64,000 nt of DNA from Bacteroides faecichinchillae JCM 17102. GTDB taxonomy: Bacteria > Bacteroidota > Bacteroidia > Bacteroidales > Bacteroidaceae. The notes beneath the pieces were generated by a model. That model saw only the letters and a list, made by a program, of their open reading frames with translations, was not told the origin of the DNA and ran no database searches. The position numbers were made by a program, and so were the translations under genes. The first letter of the stretch is position 1; each line of letters starts with the position of its first letter. Below are positions 47,966 to 57,332 of the stretch, piece after piece. The stretch spans positions 62,001 through 126,000 of the forward strand of contig NZ_BAKK01000008.1 in the NCBI RefSeq assembly GCF_000614145.1, given 5' to 3'.

Positions 47966-50900
47966 ATGAGAATCTATTTTCGTCTGATCATGGCGTTTCT
48001 TTTGCTCTCGGCGGGAAATATGGTATATGCAGGAGTACAGCAAGATAAACGTGTAACGGGTACAGTGAGTTCTGAAGGCGAACCTTTACCCGGCGTTTCT
48101 GTGCAAGTAAAAGGTACTTCTACTGGCACAATCACTAATATAGATGGAAATTATTCCATTGAAGTTCCGGTGAATGGAACATTAATATTTCGTTTTGTCG
48201 GCTTGAGAACCGTTGAACAAGCAGTGGATGGTCGGAATACGATTAATGTTATTATGGAAACGGAAAGCAAAGAATTGGATGAAGTAATGGTAGTAGCTTA
48301 TACTACGGCCAAAAAGTATAGTTTTACCGGAGCGGCCTCGACGATGAAAGCCGGAGAAATTGAAAAGCTGCAGACTTCCAGTATCTCACGTGTACTGGAA
48401 GGAACGGTGTCGGGTGTACAGGCTAGTGCAGCCAGTGGACAGCCCGGTACGGATGCAGAGATTCGTATTCGTGGTATCGGTTCTATCAATGCTTCCAGTG
48501 CTCCGTTGTATGTGGTGGATGGGGTTCCGTTTGATGGTAGTGTCAATTCTATTAATCCCGATGATATAGCCTCTATGACAGTATTGAAAGATGCAGCCTC
48601 TGCTGCTTTGTACGGTTCACGTGGTGCTAACGGTGTAATTATTATCACAACAAAACAAGGTCAGCAGGAGTCTAAACCGACAGTGAAGATAAAAGCTACT
48701 TTGGGAGGTTCTAATCGAGCCGTTCGTGATTACGATCGTGTCAGTACAGATCAATATTTTGAGTTATATTGGGAGGCACTTAGAAATCAATATGCCCGTA
48801 GTTCCGATTATACTCCTGCCACTGCGGCTATGCAGGCTTCCAAAGAGTTGGTTACTAGGTTGATGGGAGACGGTTCGAATCCTTATGGTCCGCAATATTC
48901 TCAGCCTGTTGGTACAGATGGTAAACTGGTGAATGGTGCACGTCCGTTGTGGAATTCCAATTGGAGTGATGCTATGGAACAGCAGGCACTTCGGACGGAG
49001 TTGAATCTGAGTGTTTCTGGTGGCGGTAAATCCAATCAGTACTTTTTCTCAGCAGGATATCTGAATGATAAAGGTATTGCGCTTGAATCCGGTTATAAAC
49101 GTTTTAATCTGCGTTCAAATGTGACAAGTGAAATGACTTCCTGGCTGAAAGGAAGTGTAAACTTGAGTTTTACTCATTCAATGCAGAACTATCCGGTATC
49201 TTCGGATTCAAAGACTAGTAATGTGATTACTGCCGGACGTACTATGCCCGGTTTCTATCCTATTTATGAAAGGAATGCAGATGGAAGTTTTCGGTTGGAC
49301 GAAAATGGAAAGCGTATTTATGATTTCGGTTCGTACCGTCCTTCAGGATCAATGGCAAACTGGAACTTACCAGCTACATTACCGACGGATAAGTCCGAAA
49401 GGATGAAAGATGAATTCTCCGGTCGTACGTTTCTGGAAGCAGCTATTTTGGAAGGACTGAAGTTCAAGACGAGTTTCAACTTCGATTTGATCAACTATAA
49501 TACATTAGATTATACGAATATAAAATTGGGTCCCGCAGCAATAAATGGTGGTGGAGCAAGTCGTCTCAATTCTCGGACTTTCTCTTGGACTTGGAATAAT
49601 ATCGCTACTTACGATAAAACGTTTGGTGATCATCATTTCAATATTTTGGCGGGAATGGAAGCTTATTCTTATCGTTACGATGAACTGACAGCTTCCCGTT
49701 CTAAAATGTCACAACCTGATATGCCGGAATTGGTAGTCGGTTCACAACTGACAGGAGGGTCGGGATATCGTGTAGATTACGCATTGGTAGGTTATCTGTC
49801 ACAGTTATTATATGATTATCAGAATAAATATTTCTTTTCGGCTTCTTACCGCCGCGACGGTTCTTCCCGGTTTGCACCCGGTACACGCTGGGGAAACTTC
49901 TGGTCATTGGGTGTATCCTGGCGTATAGATCGTGAGAATTTTATGGCTGCTACTACCGACTGGTTATCTGCATTAACCATAAAAATGAGTTATGGCGCTC
50001 AGGGAAATGATAATCTGGGTACGTATTATGCAAGTAAAGGGCTTTATACAATTGTTTCGAATCTAGGTGAGAATGCGCTGGTATCCAGTCGTATGGCAAC
50101 TCCCAATTTAAAATGGGAGACTAACCTGAATTTTAATTTAGGTCTTGACTTTTCACTATTTAACAACCGTTTCTCCGGTTCGTTCGACTTTTTCCAACGA
50201 CGTTCGAAAGATTTGTTATATGCACGCCCGATAGCACCTTCTTTGGGATATATTACGATAGATGAGAATGTGGGAGCATTGAAGAATACCGGTGTTGAGT
50301 TGGTACTGAACGGAACGATTATCAATCAAAACGGTTGGGTTTGGAAACTAGGTATAAACTTGACTCATTATAAGAATAAGGTAACTGAACTTCCATTGAA
50401 GGATATGCCACAAAGCGGAGTGAATAAATTGCAAGTGGGTCGTTCGGTTTATGATTTCTATATGAAAGAGTGGGCGGGAGTGAATCCTGAAAACGGAGAC
50501 CCGTTGTGGTATAAAGATCTGAAAGATGACAATAAAAATGTGATTGGACGTACGACTACCAACGATTATTCTAAAGCCAGTGATTATTATATTAATAAAT
50601 CCTCACTTCCCAAAGTATATGGTGGGTTTAATACTTCACTTTCCTGGAAAGGCATTGACCTTTCGGCTGTATTTGCATATAGCATTGGTGGATATATTTA
50701 CAACCGTGACATCACAATGATTCTGCACAATGGTAGTTTAGAAGGGCGTGATTGGTCTACGGAGATTTTAAAACGATGGACTCCTGAAAACCGATATACG
50801 GATGTACCTGCTTTGAGTACTACATCCAATAATTGGAATTCGACTTCTACTCGTTTCTTGCAGAATAACTCCTATATGCGTCTGAAGAACCTGACACTTT

Positions 50901-51091
50901 CTTATACATTGCCCAAACAATGGATTAACAGAATTGCTTTAGGAGAAGTACAGGTATATGTGCAGGGGGACAATCTATTTACGATCCATCGGAATCAGGG
51001 ATTAGACCCGGAACAGGGGATTACAGGTATCACTTATTACCGTTATCCGGCTATGAGAACGATTTCCGGTGGCATTAATATTTCTTTTTAA
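47966..51091 (+). CDS. SusC/RagA-family TonB-linked outer-membrane transporter
   Basis: This 1041-residue protein has a signal peptide ending YAG, a carboxypeptidase-regulatory-like domain (about 28-108, with GEPLPGVSVQVKGTSTGT), a TonB-box region (DEVMVVAYTT), a plug domain (SRVLEGTVSGVQ, IRIRGIGSINASSAPLYVVDG) and a 22-strand barrel ending in INISF. It takes up a nutrient bound by the SusD partner 11 bp downstream. No sigma/anti-sigma pair, hybrid regulator or glycan hydrolase lies nearby, so the substrate cannot be inferred. Confidence 0.95.
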   Translation: MRIYFRLIMAFLLLSAGNMVYAGVQQDKRVTGTVSSEGEPLPGVSVQVKGTSTGTITNIDGNYSIEVPVNGTLIFRFVGLRTVEQAVDGRNTINVIMETESKELDEVMVVAYTTAKKYSFTGAASTMKAGEIEKLQTSSISRVLEGTVSGVQASAASGQPGTDAEIRIRGIGSINASSAPLYVVDGVPFDGSVNSINPDDIASMTVLKDAASAALYGSRGANGVIIITTKQGQQESKPTVKIKATLGGSNRAVRDYDRVSTDQYFELYWEALRNQYARSSDYTPATAAMQASKELVTRLMGDGSNPYGPQYSQPVGTDGKLVNGARPLWNSNWSDAMEQQALRTELNLSVSGGGKSNQYFFSAGYLNDKGIALESGYKRFNLRSNVTSEMTSWLKGSVNLSFTHSMQNYPVSSDSKTSNVITAGRTMPGFYPIYERNADGSFRLDENGKRIYDFGSYRPSGSMANWNLPATLPTDKSERMKDEFSGRTFLEAAILEGLKFKTSFNFDLINYNTLDYTNIKLGPAAINGGGASRLNSRTFSWTWNNIATYDKTFGDHHFNILAGMEAYSYRYDELTASRSKMSQPDMPELVVGSQLTGGSGYRVDYALVGYLSQLLYDYQNKYFFSASYRRDGSSRFAPGTRWGNFWSLGVSWRIDRENFMAATTDWLSALTIKMSYGAQGNDNLGTYYASKGLYTIVSNLGENALVSSRMATPNLKWETNLNFNLGLDFSLFNNRFSGSFDFFQRRSKDLLYARPIAPSLGYITIDENVGALKNTGVELVLNGTIINQNGWVWKLGINLTHYKNKVTELPLKDMPQSGVNKLQVGRSVYDFYMKEWAGVNPENGDPLWYKDLKDDNKNVIGRTTTNDYSKASDYYINKSSLPKVYGGFNTSLSWKGIDLSAVFAYSIGGYIYNRDITMILHNGSLEGRDWSTEILKRWTPENRYTDVPALSTTSNNWNSTSTRFLQNNSYMRLKNLTLSYTLPKQWINRIALGEVQVYVQGDNLFTIHRNQGLDPEQGITGITYYRYPAMRTISGGINISF

Positions 51092-51102
51092 ATGCAGTAT
51101 AA

Positions 51103-52587
51103 ATGATGAAGAAGATAAAAATAAAATCCATTCTAACAGTAGTTGCCGGATTCTTCCTGGTGACAAGCTGTAGCAGTAATTTCTTAAATACGGATCCTAC
51201 GGACGCGGTAGATTCTGATAAAGTTCCTGTCCCGGAAAATGCGGAAGCACTCTTTAATGGTGCATGGTATAATCTGTTTGAATATACCAGTACGTATGCC
51301 AATGTCGGTTATCGTGCACTTCAATGTCAAGACGATATGATGGCGAGCGACGTTGTTTCCCGTCCGAAGTACGGTTTCAATTCTTCATATCAGTTTGGTG
51401 ATGTGGCAATTCCTTCCAATAACAGAACTGCATTTGCATGGTATCTGATGTATAAGACGATTGATAACTGTAATACAGCTATTTCTATAAAAGGCGACTC
51501 GGAAAAACTTCGACAGTCACAAGGACAGGCATTAGTTTTACGAGCTTTTTGTTATTTGCATTTGGTACAACACTATCAGTTCACTTATCTGAAGGATAAA
51601 AATGCTCCTTGCGTGCCAATTTATACAGAACCCAATACCTATACCTCAGTGCCAAAAGGAAAGTCGTCTGTGGCACAAGTGTATCAGCGTATCTTTGATG
51701 ATTTGAATCTGGCACAAGATTACCTCAAGAATTATGCTCGTGGTGGCGATAATCAGAAGTTTAAACCCAATACGGCAGTCATCCATGGGCTTTTAGCTCG
51801 TGCTTATTTATTGACCGGACAATGGAGGGAAGCTGCAAAAGCAGCAGAAGCAGCTCGTGAAGGATATTCGTTAATGACAACTACAGCTGAATATGGAGGT
51901 TTTAATAACGTATCCAATAAGGAATGGATATGGGGTTTTCCGCAGATTCCTTCTCAATCGGATGCGAGTTATAACTTTTTGTATTTAGATCCGATGTATG
52001 TTGGTGGATATAGCAGTTTTATGGCAGATCCTCATCTGAAAGATACCTTTACGGAGGGAGATATTCGTCTACCTCTGTTTCAATGGATGCGTGAAGGTTA
52101 CTTGGGATATAAAAAATTTCAAATGCGCGCGGATGATACAGCTGATATCGTACTGATGCGTGCTGCCGAAATGTATTTGATAGAAGCGGAAGCAAAAGTT
52201 CGTGACGGAGTAGAATTGCAGCAGGCTGTCATACCGTTGAATACATTGCGCCGAGCGCGTGGAGTAGGTGATTATGACCTGACCGGTAAATCCGAAGACG
52301 ATGTGATCAAAGAAATTTTGATGGAACGTCGTCGTGAACTTTGGGGAGAAGGATTTGGTATTACTGATGTACTTCGTACACAGCAAGCGGTAGAACGTAC
52401 TGCTCTATCGGAAGAAGTACAAAAGATCCAAGTTGATTGTTTACAGGAAGACGGTACTTTTGCCAAACGTAATCCGTTGGGACATTGGTTCCTTAAATTC
52501 CCTAATGACAAACCGTTTACTCCCAATAGTACTTACTATTTATATGCTATTCCGGAAAAAGAGATAAATGCTAACCCTAATCTTTAA
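51103..52587 (+). CDS. SusD/RagB-family nutrient-binding lipoprotein
   Basis: This 494-residue surface lipoprotein has lipobox VTSC (Cys23). The mature protein has the SusD TPR-type scaffold (LRAFCYLHLVQHYQ, HGLLARAYLLTGQWREAAKAAE, LMRAAEMYLIEAEA) and a C-terminal family region (ERRRELWGEGFG, YLYAIPEKEINANPNL). It works as the lid of the SusC transporter. A terminator at 52627 closes the two-gene unit. Confidence 0.95.
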   Translation: MMKKIKIKSILTVVAGFFLVTSCSSNFLNTDPTDAVDSDKVPVPENAEALFNGAWYNLFEYTSTYANVGYRALQCQDDMMASDVVSRPKYGFNSSYQFGDVAIPSNNRTAFAWYLMYKTIDNCNTAISIKGDSEKLRQSQGQALVLRAFCYLHLVQHYQFTYLKDKNAPCVPIYTEPNTYTSVPKGKSSVAQVYQRIFDDLNLAQDYLKNYARGGDNQKFKPNTAVIHGLLARAYLLTGQWREAAKAAEAAREGYSLMTTTAEYGGFNNVSNKEWIWGFPQIPSQSDASYNFLYLDPMYVGGYSSFMADPHLKDTFTEGDIRLPLFQWMREGYLGYKKFQMRADDTADIVLMRAAEMYLIEAEAKVRDGVELQQAVIPLNTLRRARGVGDYDLTGKSEDDVIKEILMERRRELWGEGFGITDVLRTQQAVERTALSEEVQKIQVDCLQEDGTFAKRNPLGHWFLKFPNDKPFTPNSTYYLYAIPEKEINANPNL

Positions 52588-52626
52588 ATAGCTCTCTTGA
52601 TTTTTTGACTTTGACCTTAACATGTG

Positions 52627-52666
52627 AGCCGGTGTACGTCGGGATGACGTATACCGGCTATTTTTT
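52627..52666 (+). terminator. Intrinsic terminator of SusC/SusD operon
   Basis: AGCCGGTGTACGTC pairs with GACGTATACCGGCT around the GGGAT loop, with one G-T pair, and is followed by ATTTTTT. Confidence 0.85.
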
Positions 52667-52751
52667 CTTATAGTTGGAATACAGTTGATAGTGCCGGAAT
52701 TTTTAAGATGTCAATTGAATTAGCCAGTTTGTCATCGGTAGTCATTAAAAG

Positions 52752-53954
52752 TTATATTTTTGTTTTTTTCAGATTAGGTAGAAACCATGTGACTAATCCT
52801 AATAATGGCATATAAGCAACTACATTATAAACAGTTTCTATGCCATAATGATCCGCCATGTTTCCCAATACTGCTGATGCAACTCCGGCTACTCCAAAAG
52901 CAAACCCAAAGAAGAGCCCTGAAATTAGTCCGAGTTTGGTGGGAAGTAACTCTTGTGCGTATAACAGAATCGCGGGAAAAGCAGAAGAAAGGGTTAATCC
53001 CACACAGAAACTGAGAATAATGGTCCATTCCAAACTAGCATGAGGTATTAATAAGCTGAACGGTGCTGCCCCCAAAATAGAAGACCAGATCACATATTTC
53101 CGACCGATACGGTCACCTAATGGACCTCCTATTAATGTTCCGATAGCTGTGGCGACTAAAAATATAAATAAATATAGCTGCGATTCTTGTACAGTTACAT
53201 TAAACTTGTGAATCAGGTAGAAAGTATAAAAGCTCGTCAAACTTGCCATATAAATATACTTCGAAAAGATCAGTATCAGCAATATTCCAATGGAAATAGC
53301 TGTTTTGTCCATAGGCAGGGGAAGCTTCATAGTATTTCTAACGCTGATAGTTTGTGTTTTCATACGAGTCAGGTAAGATTTGTACCATTTGCAAATAGGA
53401 TACATCACTCCGATAGCTGCCAGTGCAACAAAGGCAAAGACTACAATATGTTGTCTTCCGTAAGGTGCTACAAGTAAGGCTACTAATAAAGGACCTAACG
53501 AGCCACCGAAATTACCGCCAACCTGAAACAAAGATTGTGCAAGTCCACGTTTTCCACCTGAAGCCAAAAAGGTAATACGCGATGCTTCAGGATGCAGAAC
53601 TGAAGAACCAATTCCAATTAAGAACACCGAAAGTAATATCCAATGAATATTAGTTGCAAAAGACAGACTGACTAATCCAATCATTGTGAAACTCATTCCG
53701 ATGGGTAATGACCAAGCTATGGGATGTTTATCGAAAATCATCCCGGTGATTGGCTGAAATACGGATGCAGATAACTGATAAACCAATGTAATCAGACCGA
53801 TTTGGGCAAAACTAAGCGACAAATCATCTTTGAATAATGGATATGACGCTGAGAGGACGGATTGTAACAAATCATTGAGACAATGTGAAAGACTCAACGC
53901 TATTAAAATGGAAAATGTAATTTTTCCGACAGGTTGTTCTTGATTTCGTACCAT
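52752..53954 (-). CDS. MFS exporter, fosmidomycin-resistance-like
   Basis: This polytopic protein has about 400 residues and 12 predicted helices. The stretches SLSHCLNDLLQSVLSASYPLF, LGPLLVALLVAPYG and LGDRIGRKYVIW fit the fosmidomycin-resistance (Fsr) branch of the major facilitator family. It likely exports small compounds with protons. The start at 53954 (MVRNQEQ) is preferred: a -7-like TACCTTTG lies on the minus strand at 53996-54003, so the longer start at 54008 would lie upstream of the transcript. It is divergent from glycerate kinase. Confidence 0.85.
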   Translation of the reverse strand: MVRNQEQPVGKITFSILIALSLSHCLNDLLQSVLSASYPLFKDDLSLSFAQIGLITLVYQLSASVFQPITGMIFDKHPIAWSLPIGMSFTMIGLVSLSFATNIHWILLSVFLIGIGSSVLHPEASRITFLASGGKRGLAQSLFQVGGNFGGSLGPLLVALLVAPYGRQHIVVFAFVALAAIGVMYPICKWYKSYLTRMKTQTISVRNTMKLPLPMDKTAISIGILLILIFSKYIYMASLTSFYTFYLIHKFNVTVQESQLYLFIFLVATAIGTLIGGPLGDRIGRKYVIWSSILGAAPFSLLIPHASLEWTIILSFCVGLTLSSAFPAILLYAQELLPTKLGLISGLFFGFAFGVAGVASAVLGNMADHYGIETVYNVVAYMPLLGLVTWFLPNLKKTKI

Positions 53955-54053
53955 AATACCTATTTCTTTTTGAGATGTTCCTGAAAAATTGGCTGCAAAG
54001 GTAGGCAAACTTCCTGTTTCTCGATATATTTGTCACAGTTAATTTGAAAAGAT

Positions 54054-55214
54054 ATGAAGAAAGTAGTAGTTGCAATGGATTCATTTAAGGGTTGTCTGTC
54101 ATCTGTTGAAGTAGAGCAAGCCGCTGAAGAAGGAATTAAGGACGTTTGTCCGGATTGTAGGGTGATCTGTTTTCCGATGGCTGATGGAGGTGAAGGTATC
54201 TTGGAAATCTTAGTTGAAGCTACTCATGGTACTTATCACGAGGTTTTAGCAAATGATCCTTTGATGCGTCAGATGAAAACTTGTTATGGAATTTCTGGAG
54301 ATGGAGAAACAGCTTTGATTGAAATGGCTACTGTAAATGGACTGCCTTTATTAACGGAATTGGAACGAAATCCTATGCTGACTACTACTTTCGGAACAGG
54401 AGAATTGATTTTAGATGCTTTGGATCAGGGATGTAGGAAATTTATCATAGGCATTGGTGGAAGTGCTACTAACGATGCCGGGCTTGGTATGTTACAAGCT
54501 TTGGGAATTCGTCTGGTGGATGATGGTGGAAAAGCTTTAGGAACCGGTGGAAAGATCATGAACCAAGTCGCCTCTATTGATTGTTCATCTTTCCACCCAG
54601 CTTTAAGAAATGCACATTTTACTATAGCCTGTGATGTTCGTAATCCTTTTTATGGTCCACAAGGAGCAGCACATATCTTTGCACGTCAGAAGGGGGCGGA
54701 TAATGCAATGATTGAAGAGTTAGATAGGGGGATGCACTCTTTGTCAGAAGTCATTAAATTGACAACCGGAAGAGAAATAGGTCATGTGCCGGGTGCAGGA
54801 GCTGCCGGAGGTTTGGGAGGAGCTTTTCTTGCATTTATGAATGCTGAATTGAAACCCGGAATTGAATTATTACTTCAAACATTAAATTTTGGTGAAAGAA
54901 TTAAAGGAGCCGATTTAATTATCACCGGAGAGGGAAGGGTAGATCAACAATCTTTGATGGGAAAAGTACCCTCGGGTGTTCTCGAAGAAGCGCGGAAACA
55001 ATCAATTCCTGTAATTGTGGTGGCAGGCAGTGTGGAAGATACTGAAATCTTGAATCAAGCAGGTTTTCAGGGGATTTATTCCATTGTTTCCACTCCTATG
55101 TCTTTGGAAGAGGCTATTAAACCGGAAACGGCAAAAGCAAATATTAGTAGAACCGTTGCTCAACTTATCTCTCTGGCAGATTATTTTCAAAACCGAAAGA
55201 ATGGATCATTGTAA
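54054..55214 (+). CDS. Glycerate kinase
   Basis: This 386-residue enzyme of the type-2 glycerate kinase (GarK/GlxK) family begins MKKVVVAMDSFKGCLSSVEV, with FPMADGGEGILEIL, GIGGSATNDAGLGML, GPQGAAHIFARQKGA and ITGEGRVDQQSLMGK as family motifs. It phosphorylates glycerate, feeding glycolysis. No glyoxylate or tartronate genes are adjacent. A TATATTTG -7-like element lies at 54025-54032, close to the start. Confidence 0.9.
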   Translation: MKKVVVAMDSFKGCLSSVEVEQAAEEGIKDVCPDCRVICFPMADGGEGILEILVEATHGTYHEVLANDPLMRQMKTCYGISGDGETALIEMATVNGLPLLTELERNPMLTTTFGTGELILDALDQGCRKFIIGIGGSATNDAGLGMLQALGIRLVDDGGKALGTGGKIMNQVASIDCSSFHPALRNAHFTIACDVRNPFYGPQGAAHIFARQKGADNAMIEELDRGMHSLSEVIKLTTGREIGHVPGAGAAGGLGGAFLAFMNAELKPGIELLLQTLNFGERIKGADLIITGEGRVDQQSLMGKVPSGVLEEARKQSIPVIVVAGSVEDTEILNQAGFQGIYSIVSTPMSLEEAIKPETAKANISRTVAQLISLADYFQNRKNGSL

Positions 55215-55300
55215 ACATTAAAACTAAGTATTCTAAATTGTCGTTAATTCATTTTTGAATGATTGAACTTTCCTTTGCACCTACTGTTATAAAAAATAAA

Positions 55301-55308
55301 AAAGGAGG
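55301..55308 (+). promoter_or_regulatory. Perfect Shine-Dalgarno site
   Basis: AAAGGAGG lies 5 bp before the ATG at 55314. A full anti-SD match is unusual for Bacteroides, where ribosome sites are mostly weak and A-rich, and suggests high translation of the small membrane protein. Confidence 0.65.
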
Positions 55309-55313
55309 ATAGT

Positions 55314-55550
55314 ATGAGCTTTATTTGGTATATTATTATAGGTATAGTAGCCGGATTTCTGGCGGGCAAAATCATGCGTGGAGGAGGCTTCGGTCTTATC
55401 ATAAACTTGTTGCTTGGTATTCTCGGAGGAATATTAGGCGGTTGGGTATTCGGCCTTTTCGGTCTTGCTGCCTCCGGATTGATCGGTAGTTTGATAACTG
55501 CTACTGTGGGAGCTGTCCTAGTGTTATGGATTGCTTCTTTATTTAGGTAA
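55314..55550 (+). CDS. GlsB/YeaQ/YmgE-family small membrane protein
   Basis: This 78-residue protein is almost entirely hydrophobic, with three helices, the glycine-rich IIGIVAGFLAGKIMRGGGFG start and the second half ILGGILGGWVFGLFGL. This is the pattern of the transglycosylase-associated GlsB/YeaQ family, linked to envelope stress. A strong Shine-Dalgarno site precedes it. The next gene encodes a small YtxH-like protein, a pairing fitting stress proteins. Confidence 0.88.
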   Translation: MSFIWYIIIGIVAGFLAGKIMRGGGFGLIINLLLGILGGILGGWVFGLFGLAASGLIGSLITATVGAVLVLWIASLFR

Positions 55551-55597
55551 AATTTGAATCATTATATTTTTAACCAATTAAAACTTGAAACTTAATT

Positions 55598-55885
55598 ATG
55601 GGATGTAAACATGGAAATTTCTGGATTGGACTTGGAATTGGGTCTCTCCTTGGTGCTATAGCTTATCGTTTGTCACGTACTGCTAGAGCGAAGAAACTTG
55701 AAAGTGATATTTATGATGCTATCCATCGTATCGGTCAGGATGCGGAATCAGCTGCTGCTGATGCGGAAAAAAAAGCCAGACATTTAGGTGTAAGAGCAGT
55801 GGAAGCGGGAGCAAAAGCTGCTGATAAGGTGGCTGAGGAAGCTGATAAAATGGCTGGTAAAGTAAAAGAAAAGCTAGAGAAATAA
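55598..55885 (+). CDS. YtxH-like small membrane protein
   Basis: This 95-residue protein has one N-terminal transmembrane helix (about 8-26, FWIGLGIGSLLGAIAYRL) followed by an amphipathic, Ala/Lys/Glu-rich helix. The repeated AADKVAEEADKMAGKVKE pattern resembles YtxH/LEA-like stress proteins. It lies 47 bp after the GlsB-like gene and is likely co-expressed. The function is inferred from this family resemblance only. Confidence 0.7.
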   Translation: MGCKHGNFWIGLGIGSLLGAIAYRLSRTARAKKLESDIYDAIHRIGQDAESAAADAEKKARHLGVRAVEAGAKAADKVAEEADKMAGKVKEKLEK

Positions 55886-56009
55886 AGGATAGGGTTGAGG
55901 GTATTGAGGTACTGTAGCTATATAAAAACGCAGATTGATAAGATAACATTAAGATTTTTATAAACCAGGTGTGATCTCTTCAATCTGTGTTTTCAATGAA
56001 CAACTCTTT

Positions 56010-56861
56010 CTATTTAAGTTGCTGGATTGATTTGTTAAAATAGTTGATACATTCTTTGATATCTGGTACCGAATTATTCCAGTTATATTCATATTCGATA
56101 GAGAATACACCTTTGAAATTCTGCCGTTTCAATTCTTTCAACATACTTTTCACATCCAGAATGCCTCTTCCCCAGATAACATCGTATTGCTCTTTTTCGC
56201 CTTCAATTTTAGGTGCTATATCCTTGAAATGCAAAGAAACAATACGGCCTTTTAGTTTTATTAAGCAGTCAATCTGATCCAAACCTTCCCTTCGCCAATG
56301 ACCGACATCCGCACAAGAACCTAATAGCTTACTGCGGTGGGAAATTGCATTTAGTAAATTATCGGGATTCCAGTAATCTGACGGTTTCGGATGATTATGG
56401 ACAGAAACTTTAATTTTATATTGTTTGGCAAGTTTTTCCACCAAATCCCAGTCTTTCAAAGCAGGTTCGCAGGTGATGAATTCCAACTTCATGTTGTGTG
56501 CGAACTTGAACATCTTTTCCCAATCAGCAGAGTTGTCAGTTACGAAAACTCCGGTTCCGACGATCTTTATTCCTTTAGAAGCAGCAAATTCCCGTAACTC
56601 TTTTTGAGTCTGGAGGTCTAGGTTGAAGTCGAAAACTTTGTCTCCCCATTTACCACCTAATTTATGACCGGGATAAACCTCAATATATTTCACCCCTAAT
56701 TCTTCTGTTTTATCAAGCGCTTCCGTCAAAGAAAAAAGATGGAAAGTATAAGATTGGATTCCTAAACGCCAGCCATTTTTTTCAGACTTTGTTTGAGCCT
56801 GTGCCGGTAACACTAGCAGGCAGCAAACCATAATAATGATGATTTTTTTTATGTTTTTCAT
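56010..56861 (-). CDS. Exported sugar phosphate isomerase/epimerase-like protein
   Basis: This 283-residue TIM-barrel protein has a signal peptide ending PAQAQ. The metal-binding positions of the AP-endonuclease-2/xylose isomerase-like family are visible: EFITCEP, VSVHNHPKP, GSCADVGHW, VSLHFKD, and SIEYEYNW near the end. It probably isomerises or epimerises a sugar derivative in the periplasm. It is divergent from the LacI regulator of the mannonate cluster, so control by that regulator is possible. The substrate is unknown. Confidence 0.82.
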   Translation of the reverse strand: MKNIKKIIIIMVCCLLVLPAQAQTKSEKNGWRLGIQSYTFHLFSLTEALDKTEELGVKYIEVYPGHKLGGKWGDKVFDFNLDLQTQKELREFAASKGIKIVGTGVFVTDNSADWEKMFKFAHNMKLEFITCEPALKDWDLVEKLAKQYKIKVSVHNHPKPSDYWNPDNLLNAISHRSKLLGSCADVGHWRREGLDQIDCLIKLKGRIVSLHFKDIAPKIEGEKEQYDVIWGRGILDVKSMLKELKRQNFKGVFSIEYEYNWNNSVPDIKECINYFNKSIQQLK

Positions 56862-57049
56862 ATTGGCAAAGATATAGAATTATTTTAAATTTTCATCGTT
56901 TCGCCTTAACAGATTGATGAATTATTTATCTGTTTTTAGTTATTTACTTAATGAAGAGATGCGTTTTAGGGTATGTCCAACAGATAGAATTGGTTTGTAT
57001 AAAAAGTGAGGTAATTTCATCTTTATTCGATAGATGATACTGGTGTTGA

Positions 57050-57063
57050 TGTGTCCGCACACA
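57050..57063. promoter_or_regulatory. Operator-like site 1 (near-palindrome)
   Basis: TGTGTCCGCACACA differs by one base from the 14-bp core of the palindrome at 57256-57271. It is about 190 bp upstream of that site, on the side of the epimerase-like gene. Confidence 0.4.
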
Positions 57064-57255
57064 TTTTCTCCAATTTTTTTGTGTTTTCTACTTTTCTCAC
57101 TGGTAATTTCTTCTTTTTTATTTGTCATGACAAACGATGTATCTCTTCTTTTGTTATTGTATTTCTTATTTTTATTATGTTTAACAGCATGTATATCTAT
57201 TTACTTTTTTTATAATATTTTGATTTATAGTGATTTAATCTGTTATAGGTGATAT

Positions 57256-57271
57256 GTGTGTGCGCACACAC
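57256..57271. promoter_or_regulatory. Operator-like site 2 (perfect palindrome)
   Basis: GTGTGTGCGCACACAC is perfectly symmetric around a central CpG-type step (GC|GC), as LacI-family operators often are. It directly abuts the -33 element of the regulator promoter. Confidence 0.5.
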
Positions 57272-57272
57272 T

Positions 57273-57304
57273 ATTGTCGTTTTCAATAATTCATTTTAAA
57301 TTTG
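57273..57304 (+). promoter_or_regulatory. Promoter of the LacI regulator gene
   Basis: ATTG (57273-57276), a 20-bp spacer and TAAATTTG (57297-57304) fit the -33/-7 Bacteroides consensus. The start at 57333 lies about 22 bp after the expected transcription start. Confidence 0.5.
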
Positions 57305-57332
57305 CAGCGAAAAATAATCAATTTGATTGGTA

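Larger units (their letters stand above)
56862..57332. other. Divergent regulatory region with two palindromic motifs
   Basis: This 470-bp stretch separates the epimerase-like gene from the LacI regulator. It contains TGTGTCCGCACACA (57050-57063), a perfect 16-bp palindrome (57256-57271) and a promoter at 57273-57304. Two short hydrophobic reading frames here look like chance. Confidence 0.6.

Noticed and set aside
57034..57252. 72-residue hydrophobic reading frame on the plus strand
   Set aside because: It is low complexity, rich in Leu/Ile/Phe from AT-rich DNA, overlaps the operator-like sites and has no ribosome site or conserved motif.
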